A program made the translations under genes and the position numbers. A stretch of 64,000 nt of DNA from positions 372,001-436,000 of the forward strand of contig NZ_FNHX01000003.1 of NCBI RefSeq assembly GCF_900103405.1, read 5' to 3'. The notes beneath the pieces were generated by a model, which did not search any database, was not told where the DNA came from, and was given only the letters and a program-made list of their open reading frames with translations. Positions 45,201 through 53,483 of this stretch are shown here, piece by piece. This stretch comes from Polaromonas sp. JS666. GTDB lineage: Bacteria > Pseudomonadota > Gammaproteobacteria > Burkholderiales > Burkholderiaceae_C. Positions within the stretch are counted from its first letter, which is position 1. The number at the start of each line of letters is the position of its first letter.

Positions 45201-46073
45201 CTAGCTGTCGCTGCTCTCGCGGGCCACGCCAAAACTTTCGGTGAGGCGGTCGAGGATGATGGCCAGCAAAACCACCGCCAGCCCACTCTCGAACCCCAGG
45301 CCGATGTCCAGTCGCTGGATGCTGGCGAGTACGTCGTTGCCCAGGCCGCCCGCCCCCACCATGGAGGCGATGATGACCATGGACAGCGCCATCATGATAG
45401 TCTGGTTGACGCCGGCCATGATGGTCGGCAGGGCAATCGGGAGCTGCACCTTGAACAGCAGCTGGGTGGAGGTGCAGCCGAAGGCGTTGCCCGCTTCGAC
45501 TTGTTCTGAGCTCACCTGGCGTATGCCCAGGCTGGTCAGGCGCACCACGGGCGGCATGGCGAAGATCACGGTGGCGATGATGCCGGGCACCCGGCCCAGG
45601 CCGAACAGCATGGCCGCGGGGATCAGGTAGACAAAGGCGGGCATGGTCTGCATGAAGTCCAGCATGGGCCGTATCGAGGCATTGACGCGGGGGGCGCGCG
45701 CGCACCAGATGCCCAGCGGTATCCCGAAAAACAGGCTGATCAGGGTGGCCGAGAGCGTGAGCGCCAGGGTGACCATGGTTTGCAGCCAGAAACCGGTGAC
45801 CACGATGAGCGCCAGGGCCAGCGCCACAAAGAGCCCGAACTTCCAGCCCAGCCGGCGCACGCCCACTGCCGTGGCCACCAGGATGACCAGCCAGAAGGGC
45901 AGGGCCAGCATGCCCAGCTCGACCCACGTGGCGAATTGTTCGACCACCACGCCGATGGAATCGAAGACGGCGGCACCGTTGTCCAGCAGGTGTTTCACCC
46001 CGGCGTTGACCCACTTGCCCAGGGGCAGCACGTCGTGCGAGGCCTGGGTGATTTGCGAAAGGAGATTAGACAT
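45201..46073 (-). CDS. proW: Glycine betaine/quaternary amine ABC transporter permease
   Basis: 290-residue permease from ATG 46073 (MSNLLSQITQASHDVLPLGKWVN). Several helices (MLALPFWLVILVATAVGV, FGLFVALALALIVVTGFW, LTLSATLISLFFGIPLG) and the coupling loop VSSEQVEAGNAFGCTSTQLLFKVQLPIALP are visible. It overlaps the ATPase gene by eight bases and precedes gbdR by eight. It matches the ProW/CbcW group. Its binding protein is not adjacent: candidates are choX and the caiX-like protein at 56269-57153. Confidence 0.93.
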   Translation of the reverse strand: MSNLLSQITQASHDVLPLGKWVNAGVKHLLDNGAAVFDSIGVVVEQFATWVELGMLALPFWLVILVATAVGVRRLGWKFGLFVALALALIVVTGFWLQTMVTLALTLSATLISLFFGIPLGIWCARAPRVNASIRPMLDFMQTMPAFVYLIPAAMLFGLGRVPGIIATVIFAMPPVVRLTSLGIRQVSSEQVEAGNAFGCTSTQLLFKVQLPIALPTIMAGVNQTIMMALSMVIIASMVGAGGLGNDVLASIQRLDIGLGFESGLAVVLLAIILDRLTESFGVARESSDS

Positions 46074-47103
46074 GGCGGGCCTCTTGAGCCATTCGGACGA
46101 GCAGGCTGCGCGCGGAGATGCAGCCCAGTAATTGGTCGGTGGCGTCGAACACGCCCACCGGTTGGTCCATGCCCAGCACAATCTTCATGGCCTCGGGCAA
46201 GGTGGTGTGGGACCGCAGGCGCGGCCCGCCGTTGTAGGAGTGGCCGTTCAAGCCAGGGTCCAGCAGGTCCGCCGCGGTCAGGTAGCGCGAAGTGTCCACG
46301 CCTTCGAAAAAGCGCCGCACGTAGTCGTTGGCCGGCTGGGTGATGATCTGGTGGGGTGTGCCTTCCTGCACCAGGTTGCCGCCTTCCATGATGGCGATGC
46401 GGGTGCCGATGCGCAGGGCTTCTTCGAGGTCGTGGGAGACGAACAGCACCGTGCGCTGCTGTTCGCGCTGCAAGTCCAGCATCAGGCCCTGCATCTCGAC
46501 GCGCTTGAGCGGGTCCAGCGCCGAGAAGGCTTCATCCATCAGCAGGATGTCGGGGTCCACCGCCAGGGCGCGCGCCAGCCCCACGCGCTGCTGCATGCCG
46601 CCCGACAGTTGCGAAGGGTACTTCGCCGCGTAGGTCTGCAAACCCACCTGGCCCAGCACCTGCATGGCCCGGTCCTCGCGCGCCTTGCGCGGCGTGCCCG
46701 CCATTTCGAGGCCGAAGGCGGCGTTGTCCAGCACATTGCGGTGCGGCATGAGCGCGAAGGACTGGAACACCATGGCCACGCGCTTGCGCCGCCACTTGAC
46801 CAGGTCGCACTGCGGCAGGGCGGTGATGTCTTCGCCGTCGATGTTGATGGCGCCTGAAGACGGCTCGACCAGGCGGTTGATGAGCCGGATCAGGGTGGAT
46901 TTGCCCGAGCCCGACAAACCCATGAGCACATAAATCTCGCCCGGCATGACGTCGAAGCTGACTTTGTTGACGCCGACGACGTGCCCGGTCCTGGCAAACA
47001 CCTCGTCCTTGCTCAGGCCTTCCCCCAGCAACTTCACGGCTTCTGAAATATTGCTTCCGAAAATCTTGTAAAGATTTCGGACGCTGATCTTGGGTTTTGT
47101 CAT
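46066..47103 (-). CDS. proV: Glycine betaine/quaternary amine ABC transporter ATPase
   Basis: 345 residues. It has the ProV-specific N-terminal extension (YKIFGSNISEAVKLLGEGLSKDE), Walker A GLSGSGKST (62-70), signature LSGGMQQR (166-173), Walker B ILLMDE (186-191) and switch His in FVSHDLEEA. A C-terminal CBS-like regulatory part (about 270-345) is shorter than the usual tandem CBS pair. Ribosome site GGAGA precedes the ATG. It heads a proV-proW-gbdR operon behind a 208-base promoter gap. Confidence 0.94.
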   Translation of the reverse strand: MTKPKISVRNLYKIFGSNISEAVKLLGEGLSKDEVFARTGHVVGVNKVSFDVMPGEIYVLMGLSGSGKSTLIRLINRLVEPSSGAINIDGEDITALPQCDLVKWRRKRVAMVFQSFALMPHRNVLDNAAFGLEMAGTPRKAREDRAMQVLGQVGLQTYAAKYPSQLSGGMQQRVGLARALAVDPDILLMDEAFSALDPLKRVEMQGLMLDLQREQQRTVLFVSHDLEEALRIGTRIAIMEGGNLVQEGTPHQIITQPANDYVRRFFEGVDTSRYLTAADLLDPGLNGHSYNGGPRLRSHTTLPEAMKIVLGMDQPVGVFDATDQLLGCISARSLLVRMAQEARHV

Positions 47104-47311
47104 CGTATGTCTCCGGGGAAATTTCGCTGCATGTTTCGGTTCTTTTTATGAGCAAGCAGCGTGCCACGATTTTGTCGGGCGCAGGGGTTTCAAGCTATAG
47201 GGTTTGTCCATGGAGGACCTCGATTTCTGCCGTTAAACGCCAAAAAAATTTGCATAACTTCCAATGCGTGTTCAAAGGGATTCTTGATTCGGTGCATGCA
47301 CGTTTTTGAGC
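47104..47311 (-). promoter_or_regulatory. Upstream region of proVW-gbdR
   Basis: A 208-base gap after gbcB, AT-richer than the flanks, with a poly-A run (minus-strand T-run) near 47241-47250 and a perfect palindrome GTGCATGCAC at 47292-47301 shortly after the gbcB stop. A promoter for proVW-gbdR is expected here; no defined box could be assigned. Confidence 0.4.
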
Positions 47312-48409
47312 TCACCGATCCAGTGCGACATCACTCACGGGTTTGCTGCAGCAAGGCAGGATCCAGCCCTGGTCGATCTCGCGCGGGCGAATTCCGCCGG
47401 CGTGTTTCATCTCGACCTGGCCGGAGATCTTTTTGGTTTTGCAGGTGCCGCAGATGCCGCTGCTGCAGGAGGACGGCAGGCGCAGGCCCGCGGCCGTGGC
47501 CGCCTGCAAGATGGTCTGGTCGGCGCGGCACGAAAAGGACTGGCCCATCTTCTGCAGCTGGATGCTGTGCGTGGCCGTGGCGCCGCCATCGCCGTCGACC
47601 TGTGCTTGCGCCTCGGGCTGCGCCTGGTCGGCAAACGAAAAACTCTCTTCACGGTAGCGCCGCATGTCGTAGCCCGCCGCCGCCAGCAGCTGGCGCACCG
47701 CCGCCATGAAAGGCGCCGGGCCGCAGGTGTAGACGTCGCGCTGCAGGAAGTCGGGCGCGATATGCGCCAGCCGCGCCGCGTCCATGCGACCGATGTGCCC
47801 GGCATAAGCACTGCCCGGCGTGTGCTGCTCGCACACCGTGGCCAGCCGCAGCTGCGCCATGTTGCGCGCCATCAAGGTCAGCTCTTCGGGGAACAGCACG
47901 TCCGCGGGGCTGCGCGCGCAATGCGCGAACACGATGTCGGCATCGCTGCCCAGGTCGTGCAGCGCGCGGGTCATGGACATCAGGGGCGTCACACCGCTGC
48001 CGCCCGAGAGGAACAGGTAGCGCTGCGCCGGTGCCTTGAAGCAACTGAACTCCCCGGAGGGCCCGATCACGCCCAGCGTCATGCCGGGGCGCAGGTTGTC
48101 GTGCAGCCAGTTGGACACGGTCCCGCCCGGCACGCGCTTGACGGTGATGCTGACCAGGTCGGGGCGGGTGGGCGTGCTGGACAGCGTGTAGCAACGGTTG
48201 ACCCTGCTGCCCGCGATGTCCAGCTCCAGCGTGATGAACTGGCCGGGCAGGTAGCGAAAGCTGCGAGGCCCTTGCGCCGCCAGCACAAAGGTTTTGACGT
48301 CGTGCGTTTCCTGGCGCACCTGGACGCAGCGCAGGGTTTCGTCCCGGTCGGAAGACCAGGGCGGGGAGGCGGGCGCCGCGAAGTCAGGAGCGTGAAGAGA
48401 GGTGGACAT
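47312..48409 (-). CDS. gbcB: Glycine betaine demethylase reductase subunit
   Basis: 365-residue ferredoxin-reductase type protein. FAD domain with RCYTLSSTP, NAD domain with FLSGGSGVTPLMSM and TCGPAPFMAAV, and a C-terminal [2Fe-2S] ferredoxin domain with the cysteines in SSCSSGICGTCK plus a later CC near ILPCCS. It passes electrons from NAD(P)H to the Rieske oxygenase GbcA. Follows gbcA with a 37-base gap, as in Pseudomonas gbcAB. Confidence 0.93.
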   Translation of the reverse strand: MSTSLHAPDFAAPASPPWSSDRDETLRCVQVRQETHDVKTFVLAAQGPRSFRYLPGQFITLELDIAGSRVNRCYTLSSTPTRPDLVSITVKRVPGGTVSNWLHDNLRPGMTLGVIGPSGEFSCFKAPAQRYLFLSGGSGVTPLMSMTRALHDLGSDADIVFAHCARSPADVLFPEELTLMARNMAQLRLATVCEQHTPGSAYAGHIGRMDAARLAHIAPDFLQRDVYTCGPAPFMAAVRQLLAAAGYDMRRYREESFSFADQAQPEAQAQVDGDGGATATHSIQLQKMGQSFSCRADQTILQAATAAGLRLPSSCSSGICGTCKTKKISGQVEMKHAGGIRPREIDQGWILPCCSKPVSDVALDR

Positions 48410-48446
48410 GGGGATGGGCCAGAACGCTGGAAATGTCGGTGGGTGT

Positions 48447-49703
48447 TTACCGGGTCAGTGCACTGAGGCGGTTCACATACCAGTTGCAGAATTTTTCGAC
48501 CAGGCCTTCGGTGAAGGGCGAGTACGGGCCGGGCTGGTAGGCGCCGGTGGCGATGCCGATTTGTGATTCCTCCACCAGGCGGCGGTCCTGCGCGTTGGTG
48601 GCGTTCCACACGGCGGTCAGGTTCTCCACGGTGTAGTCGACGTTTTCCACCGCATCCTTGTGCACGCACCAGGTGGTGCGCACCAGGGTCTTGGTGGCCG
48701 AGATGGGCAGCACGGAGAAGCTGACGATGTGGTCGCTCATGAAGTGGTGCCAGGAGTTGGGCTGCGTCCAGAACGACAGGCCGCCCAGCGCCGGGTCGAC
48801 AAAATCGGCCAGCAGTTTTTTGGAGGCGACCTCGGCGTTCATGGTTTGCGACTGGCCGGAGCGGTCAATCGGCAGGCGCTGGGTGCGAAAGCCCGTCACG
48901 CGGTCGTCCAGGGTGTCGATTTCCGCCGAGGGCAGGCCCATGGCTTCCCAGCGTTTGTGGCTGGCGTCCATGATGTCCTGGAACTGTTGCTGCCCGGCGG
49001 CGTTGTGCTCGTCCGGTTTGTAGCCGAATCCGTACTCGTACAGGGAGATGGTCAGCTCGGGGTGGTTGCTCATGCAGTGGTAGCACTCCCGGTTGTTTTC
49101 CATGGTGAGCTTCCAGTTGCAGTCCTCCACGATGTCGACCTGGGCCGCGACCTTGCACTGGCTCAGCTGGTGGGGCGCCAGGTAAGGCGTCATCTCGGCC
49201 ACCATCTGCTCGAAGTCTTCGGGCGGGTTTTCCGCCAGGCAGATAAAAATCAGGCCCGCCAGGCTGCGCACATGCACCGGCTTGAGGCCCAGGCCTGAGG
49301 CGTCGAAGTCATCGCCCATGTGCTTGGCGTGGATCAGCTTGCCGGTCAGGTCGTAAGTCCATTGGTGGTAAGGGCAGACGATGTTGCCGACCACGCCTTG
49401 CCGGCTGGCGCACAGGCGCGAGCCGCGGTGGCGGCAGACATTGTGGAAGGCCCGAACCTGCATGTCGTCGTCGCGCACGATCAGGATGGAGTTCTTGTCG
49501 AAGTCCACGGTGATGTAGTCGCCGGCTTCGGCGATCTGCGGCTCGACGGCGACGAAGATCCAGTGCTTGCCGAAGATGTGTTCCATGTCGGCCTGCAGCA
49601 CCGTGTCGCTGAGGTAGAACGGCGCCTCCAGGCTGTAGCCTGGGCGGCGGCGGGCCAGCAACTCACGGGTCAGCAGGGTTTGCGCGGAAAGGGTCTTTGT
49701 CAT
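48447..49703 (-). CDS. gbcA: Glycine betaine demethylase, Rieske oxygenase subunit
   Basis: 418 residues from ATG 49703 (MTKTLSAQTLLTRELL). Rieske cluster CRH at 90-92 (Cys90, His92) and CPYH at 110-113 (Cys110, His113). Mononuclear iron site NNRECYHCMSNH around 203-214 with His209 and His214. Converts glycine betaine to dimethylglycine plus formaldehyde with O2. Very similar in layout to Pseudomonas GbcA. It follows etfB by 13 bases, so it may be read through from the dgc-etf genes. Confidence 0.94.
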   Translation of the reverse strand: MTKTLSAQTLLTRELLARRRPGYSLEAPFYLSDTVLQADMEHIFGKHWIFVAVEPQIAEAGDYITVDFDKNSILIVRDDDMQVRAFHNVCRHRGSRLCASRQGVVGNIVCPYHQWTYDLTGKLIHAKHMGDDFDASGLGLKPVHVRSLAGLIFICLAENPPEDFEQMVAEMTPYLAPHQLSQCKVAAQVDIVEDCNWKLTMENNRECYHCMSNHPELTISLYEYGFGYKPDEHNAAGQQQFQDIMDASHKRWEAMGLPSAEIDTLDDRVTGFRTQRLPIDRSGQSQTMNAEVASKKLLADFVDPALGGLSFWTQPNSWHHFMSDHIVSFSVLPISATKTLVRTTWCVHKDAVENVDYTVENLTAVWNATNAQDRRLVEESQIGIATGAYQPGPYSPFTEGLVEKFCNWYVNRLSALTR

Positions 49704-49716
49704 AGTGGGCGTTTCG

Positions 49717-50493
49717 TCAAAAATGAACAAGAGAATGGGTGCGCAGGTAGTCCAGTACCGCCTGCGCCTTGGTGTGCGGGTCGCCTGCCTGCAGCACGGC
49801 GCCGCCCGTCGAGGGCGACTCGATCGCACCCAGCATGCGGGCGTGGCCGCTTTGCTGGGTGCGGGCCTCCAGCAGCTTGCGGCGCTTGCTGCCGGCCACC
49901 CGCTGGCCCACGGGTGCTGATGGGGATGTGGGTGCGGGCTTGGGCGCCTGAAGCGGCTTGCGCACGATGCGCCCCGCCATGGCGTCGGCCAGCGAATGGC
50001 GCAATGTGGGTGATGCGGCGGCGCTGACCACCAGCACGGCCGGTGCCTGCACGCGCAGGCGGCGCCGCGCTCCCTTGGGCAGGGCCTGGGTCACGATCCA
50101 GGCGGAACCTTCGGCCTGTATGTCCAGAACATCGGCGACCACGGGGCGCTGCAGCGCGGCCGCCAGGGCATAGGGCAATATTCCTGTGCTGCCGGTGCCG
50201 TGTTCGGCTTCGGAGCGGGTTCCCGCCAACACCCAGGGCACATCGCGCAAGGCCGGCAGCAGGCGTGCCGCGATGTCGGCGTCTTCGCCGCATTCCAGGA
50301 CTTCCAGCAGCGGCGCGCCCAGGGCCAGGTAATCGCGGGCGACCGCATCGGGCAGCGGGCCTGCCGTCAGCAGCCGCACGGCGCCCGACACGCCCAAAGC
50401 CAGGGCGGCAGCGGCCGCATCGGCGCGGCTGCGCACGGGCCGGCCGCTGACCGCATGGTGGCGGGCCGCCACGAGTACGGTGATGTCGCTCAT
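49717..50493 (-). CDS. Electron transfer flavoprotein beta-type subunit of the dimethylglycine system
   Basis: 258 residues, diverged EtfB: SDITVLVAARHHAVSGRPV start, GTRSEAEHGTGSTGILPYALAAALQRPVV central part (the nucleotide-binding GTGSTG region) and ALPKGARRRLRVQAPAVLVVS. It pairs with the EtfA subunit, whose stop it overlaps by four bases. The pair should accept electrons from dimethylglycine demethylation and pass them to the quinone pool. Symbol withheld because the general cell EtfB is a separate protein. Confidence 0.87.
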   Translation of the reverse strand: MSDITVLVAARHHAVSGRPVRSRADAAAAALALGVSGAVRLLTAGPLPDAVARDYLALGAPLLEVLECGEDADIAARLLPALRDVPWVLAGTRSEAEHGTGSTGILPYALAAALQRPVVADVLDIQAEGSAWIVTQALPKGARRRLRVQAPAVLVVSAAASPTLRHSLADAMAGRIVRKPLQAPKPAPTSPSAPVGQRVAGSKRRKLLEARTQQSGHARMLGAIESPSTGGAVLQAGDPHTKAQAVLDYLRTHSLVHF

Positions 50494-51602
50494 GCGGCCT
50501 CCTTTTGCTGGCGCACCAGTTCAAGCAGCGCCCGCATCAGGGCCGCGCTGTCTTCTACCACGGTCAGGTCGGCGCGTCGCGCGATAGGCGCTGAGGCATC
50601 GAGGTTCACCGCAATGACGTGGCGGCAATCCTTGATGCCTTGCAGGTGCTGCACCGCACCGGAGATACCCAGCGCCAGGTAAGCAGAAGCGGACACGGTT
50701 TTCCCCGTGGCGCCGATTTGCTGGGCACGCGCAAAACGGCCGTCGTCCACCGCGACGCGCGAAGCGCCGACGGCGGCGCCCACTTCCAGCGCCAGCGAGT
50801 GGAACAGCGGCAGGTCGGTGACGCCGTTGCCCGCGGCCAGGATGAAGTCGGCTTCCTCGAGCGCCAGCGTTTTGGGGTCTCCGGCCTGCACACCGAGGTC
50901 CTCGATGCCGTTCTCGGGAATAGCCGGCACAGGCAGCGCGGGTTCGCGCACGCCGAGCCCGACAAAGGGTAGTTTGGTGCTGGCCACGCCCTTGGCCAGC
51001 AGCATGACCTGGGCATGCGGGCGCAGCCAGTCCTGGCCGGCGCCGGCGGGCACGCGCAGGCTGTCCGCCCCCAGCTCGACCACGCCGCAGGCCAGGCCCA
51101 GCCCGGCCTGGACGGCAAAGCGGCGGCCCAGCTGGCCGTCAAAGCCGGTGTCGGCAAACAGCCAGTGTTGGGGAGTCCAGGCGGCTTGCAGGCCCTGCAA
51201 CCATTGCACGCAGGCTGCGGGCTGGTAGCGGTGCGCCTCAAAATCCTCGGCCACGAGCAAGCGGTCCGCGCCCAGCGCGGCCACATCGTCATGGCAGGGC
51301 CCCAGCACTGCCAGGATGACTTCGGTATCGGCCGAGGCCAGAATCGCCGCCGCCGCAACCGCCTGGCGTGCCGCGTCGCCCAGCGCGCCGCGCTCCGCGC
51401 GCGCTACCACCATGGTGGCGCGGTGAAAGGGGCCGGCGCTGCGCGCGGCCTTGGCCACCGGCGCATCGAGGCGGTTTGCGCTGATGCGTTCGCCTTCGCT
51501 GCTGCCCAGCACGATGCGGCGCAGCCCGGCGGGCGTGATGATGGCGGGCCGGCGCGGGTCCACGCGGCGCAGCTGGCCTTGGGGGGCGTATGCAGTGCTC
51601 AT
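50490..51602 (-). CDS. Electron transfer flavoprotein alpha-type subunit of the dimethylglycine system
   Basis: 370 residues from ATG 51602 (MSTAYAPQGQLRR); the open frame runs further upstream inside dgcB without coding character. The C-terminal FAD domain is typical of EtfA: GVGAAVGAS-like LALEVGAAVGASRVAVDDGR, QIGATGKTVSASAYLALGISGAVQHL and VIAVNLDASAPIARRADLTV. Overlaps dgcB and etfB by four bases each (ATGA), so the three are coupled. Partner of the beta subunit downstream. Confidence 0.9.
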   Translation of the reverse strand: MSTAYAPQGQLRRVDPRRPAIITPAGLRRIVLGSSEGERISANRLDAPVAKAARSAGPFHRATMVVARAERGALGDAARQAVAAAAILASADTEVILAVLGPCHDDVAALGADRLLVAEDFEAHRYQPAACVQWLQGLQAAWTPQHWLFADTGFDGQLGRRFAVQAGLGLACGVVELGADSLRVPAGAGQDWLRPHAQVMLLAKGVASTKLPFVGLGVREPALPVPAIPENGIEDLGVQAGDPKTLALEEADFILAAGNGVTDLPLFHSLALEVGAAVGASRVAVDDGRFARAQQIGATGKTVSASAYLALGISGAVQHLQGIKDCRHVIAVNLDASAPIARRADLTVVEDSAALMRALLELVRQQKEAA

Positions 51603-53482
51603 GCGACCTCCAATGCATGGGCCAGCAGTTCGGCCACATCGAGCACTTCGGGCCGCGGCCCCACCACGCCTTCGAGCATGGCGGTGCAGTTGGGGCAGGC
51701 CACGGCCACCACACCAGCGCCGGTGAGTTTCGCGTCCGCGATACGGATGTCCGGGATGCGCGTGGCGCCGGGAATGTCGGTGAACGGCGCGCCGCCCCCG
51801 CCGCCGCAGCAACGGCCGCGCTCGCGGTTGCGTTCCATCTCCACGACCTTGATGCCTATGCCCTTGAGCACGGCGCGCGGCGCGTCCACTTCGCGGCCGT
51901 AACGGCCCAGGTAGCAGGGGTCGTGATAAGTGACGGCCTCCACGCTGCCGGCACGCGTGGGCTGGAGCTCGCCCTCGGCCAGCAACTGGGCCAGCAGCTG
52001 GGTGTGGTGCCAGACGTCGAAGTCGCCGCCCATGGCGGGGTACTCGTTTTTCAGCGAATGGAAGATGTGCGGGTCGGGTGTCACGATGTGCTGAAAGCTG
52101 CGCGCCTTCAGCGTGGCGATGAGCTGGCGTGACAGGCGCTGGAAGCCATGCTCGTCGCCCAGGCGGCGCGCCAGGTCGCCGCAATCGGTTTCCGCCGCGC
52201 CCAGCAGGGCGATCTGCAGGCCGGCTTTTTGCAGGGTTTTGATGAAGGCGCGCAGGGTGCGCTGGTAGCGCATGTCAAAGCCGCCTTCGCCCACCAGCAC
52301 CAGCCAGTCGGTCCGGCCGCCGACGTCGAGCACCGGCACATTCAGGTCGGCCGCCCAGTGGTGCCGGGCCGTGAGCGGGAAACCGCCGGCGGTGTCGGTG
52401 TCGCGCAGCTGCTCCAGCACTTCCATGCCCTTGTTCGGCACCACGCCGTCCACCAGGGTCATGTGGCGCCGCATGTCGACGATGGCGTCCACATGTTCGA
52501 TCAGCATGGGGCATTCCTGCACACAGGCCCGGCAGGTGGTGCAGGACCAGAGCGTCTCGCTGTTGATCAAGCCGTTCACGATGGGCAGGCCGGGCGCCCC
52601 GCCGTGCTGGCCTATGGGCTGGCCTGGATAAGGGCTGCCCGCGTAGCCGGCGTCGGTCCTGGCGCTCATGCCGACGACCAGGTCCTGGATCAGCTTCTTC
52701 GGGTTCAGCGGCTGCCCCGCCGCGAAAGCCGGGCAGGCGGCTTCGCATTTGCCGCACTGCACGCAGGCATCGAAGGACAGCAGCTTGTTCCAGGCGAAGT
52801 CGGCGGGCTTGCCCACACCCATGTCGTCCGCACTCAGGCGCAGCGGCTTGAGGGCGGTGGCGAAGCGTTTGTCACCAAAGCGCTCGGGCCGGGGATGCAG
52901 GCCCAGGTGCAGCAGGCCGGCGACCGCATGTTTCATCGGGCCGCCCAGGCCTATGCCCAGGGCGAGTTCCGCCGCGCCGGCGGCGAAGGCCAGGCTGATC
53001 AGGCCAGCCAGCCAGGGCGCGAGGGCGGTGCCGGTGAAGGCCAGCGCGCCGACGAAAGCCGCCGCCGCCGCGAACAGCGCCAGCGAATAGGGAAGGCGGT
53101 TCCAGGGCCCTTTGGACAGGCGCTGCGGCGCGTTGCGCCGGCGCCAGGCCATTGCGCCGGCACCGGCGAGCATCATCAGCCCGGCCAGCAGCAGCGCCGC
53201 ATCCAGTACCCGCAAGTACAGGCCCAGGCCGTAGTTCAGCGCCACCAATGCCAGCGCCAGAATGGCGCCGCCAGCCACACCGACGTGGGCCCGTGCCACA
53301 AACGGCTCACGCGCCACCACGTCGTGCAAGTCCACAAAGTAACGCTTGGGTATTTGCAACAGCCCGCGCAGGTCCACACTGGCCTGCCGGCCGGTTTTCC
53401 AGATAAGCGCGCGCCTGCCCATGCCCCAGGCCAGGGCCAGGACGGCCAGCCAGAACACGGCGCTTACAAGCTGGGGCAGCAT
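51599..53482 (-). CDS. dgcB: Dimethylglycine catabolism Fe-S membrane protein
   Basis: 627 residues from ATG 53482 (MLPQLVSAVFWLAVLALAWG). N-terminal membrane part with about five helices, then two 4Fe-4S motifs (CVQCGKCEAACPAF and CTTCRACVQECPM) and two cysteine-rich CCG-type domains (HDPCYLGRYG, RGRCCGGGGGAPF, VACPNCTAML). Architecture is that of DgcB, an electron-transfer partner of DgcA. One base separates it from dgcA and it overlaps etfA. Confidence 0.93.
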   Translation of the reverse strand: MLPQLVSAVFWLAVLALAWGMGRRALIWKTGRQASVDLRGLLQIPKRYFVDLHDVVAREPFVARAHVGVAGGAILALALVALNYGLGLYLRVLDAALLLAGLMMLAGAGAMAWRRRNAPQRLSKGPWNRLPYSLALFAAAAAFVGALAFTGTALAPWLAGLISLAFAAGAAELALGIGLGGPMKHAVAGLLHLGLHPRPERFGDKRFATALKPLRLSADDMGVGKPADFAWNKLLSFDACVQCGKCEAACPAFAAGQPLNPKKLIQDLVVGMSARTDAGYAGSPYPGQPIGQHGGAPGLPIVNGLINSETLWSCTTCRACVQECPMLIEHVDAIVDMRRHMTLVDGVVPNKGMEVLEQLRDTDTAGGFPLTARHHWAADLNVPVLDVGGRTDWLVLVGEGGFDMRYQRTLRAFIKTLQKAGLQIALLGAAETDCGDLARRLGDEHGFQRLSRQLIATLKARSFQHIVTPDPHIFHSLKNEYPAMGGDFDVWHHTQLLAQLLAEGELQPTRAGSVEAVTYHDPCYLGRYGREVDAPRAVLKGIGIKVVEMERNRERGRCCGGGGGAPFTDIPGATRIPDIRIADAKLTGAGVVAVACPNCTAMLEGVVGPRPEVLDVAELLAHALEVA

Positions 53483-53483
53483 G

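Noticed and set aside
45193..46014. N-terminal extension of gbdR through proW
   Set aside because: Arg/Gly/Ala-rich translation in the wrong frame of proW; the ATG at 45192 has AGGAG ahead and gives normal GbdR length.
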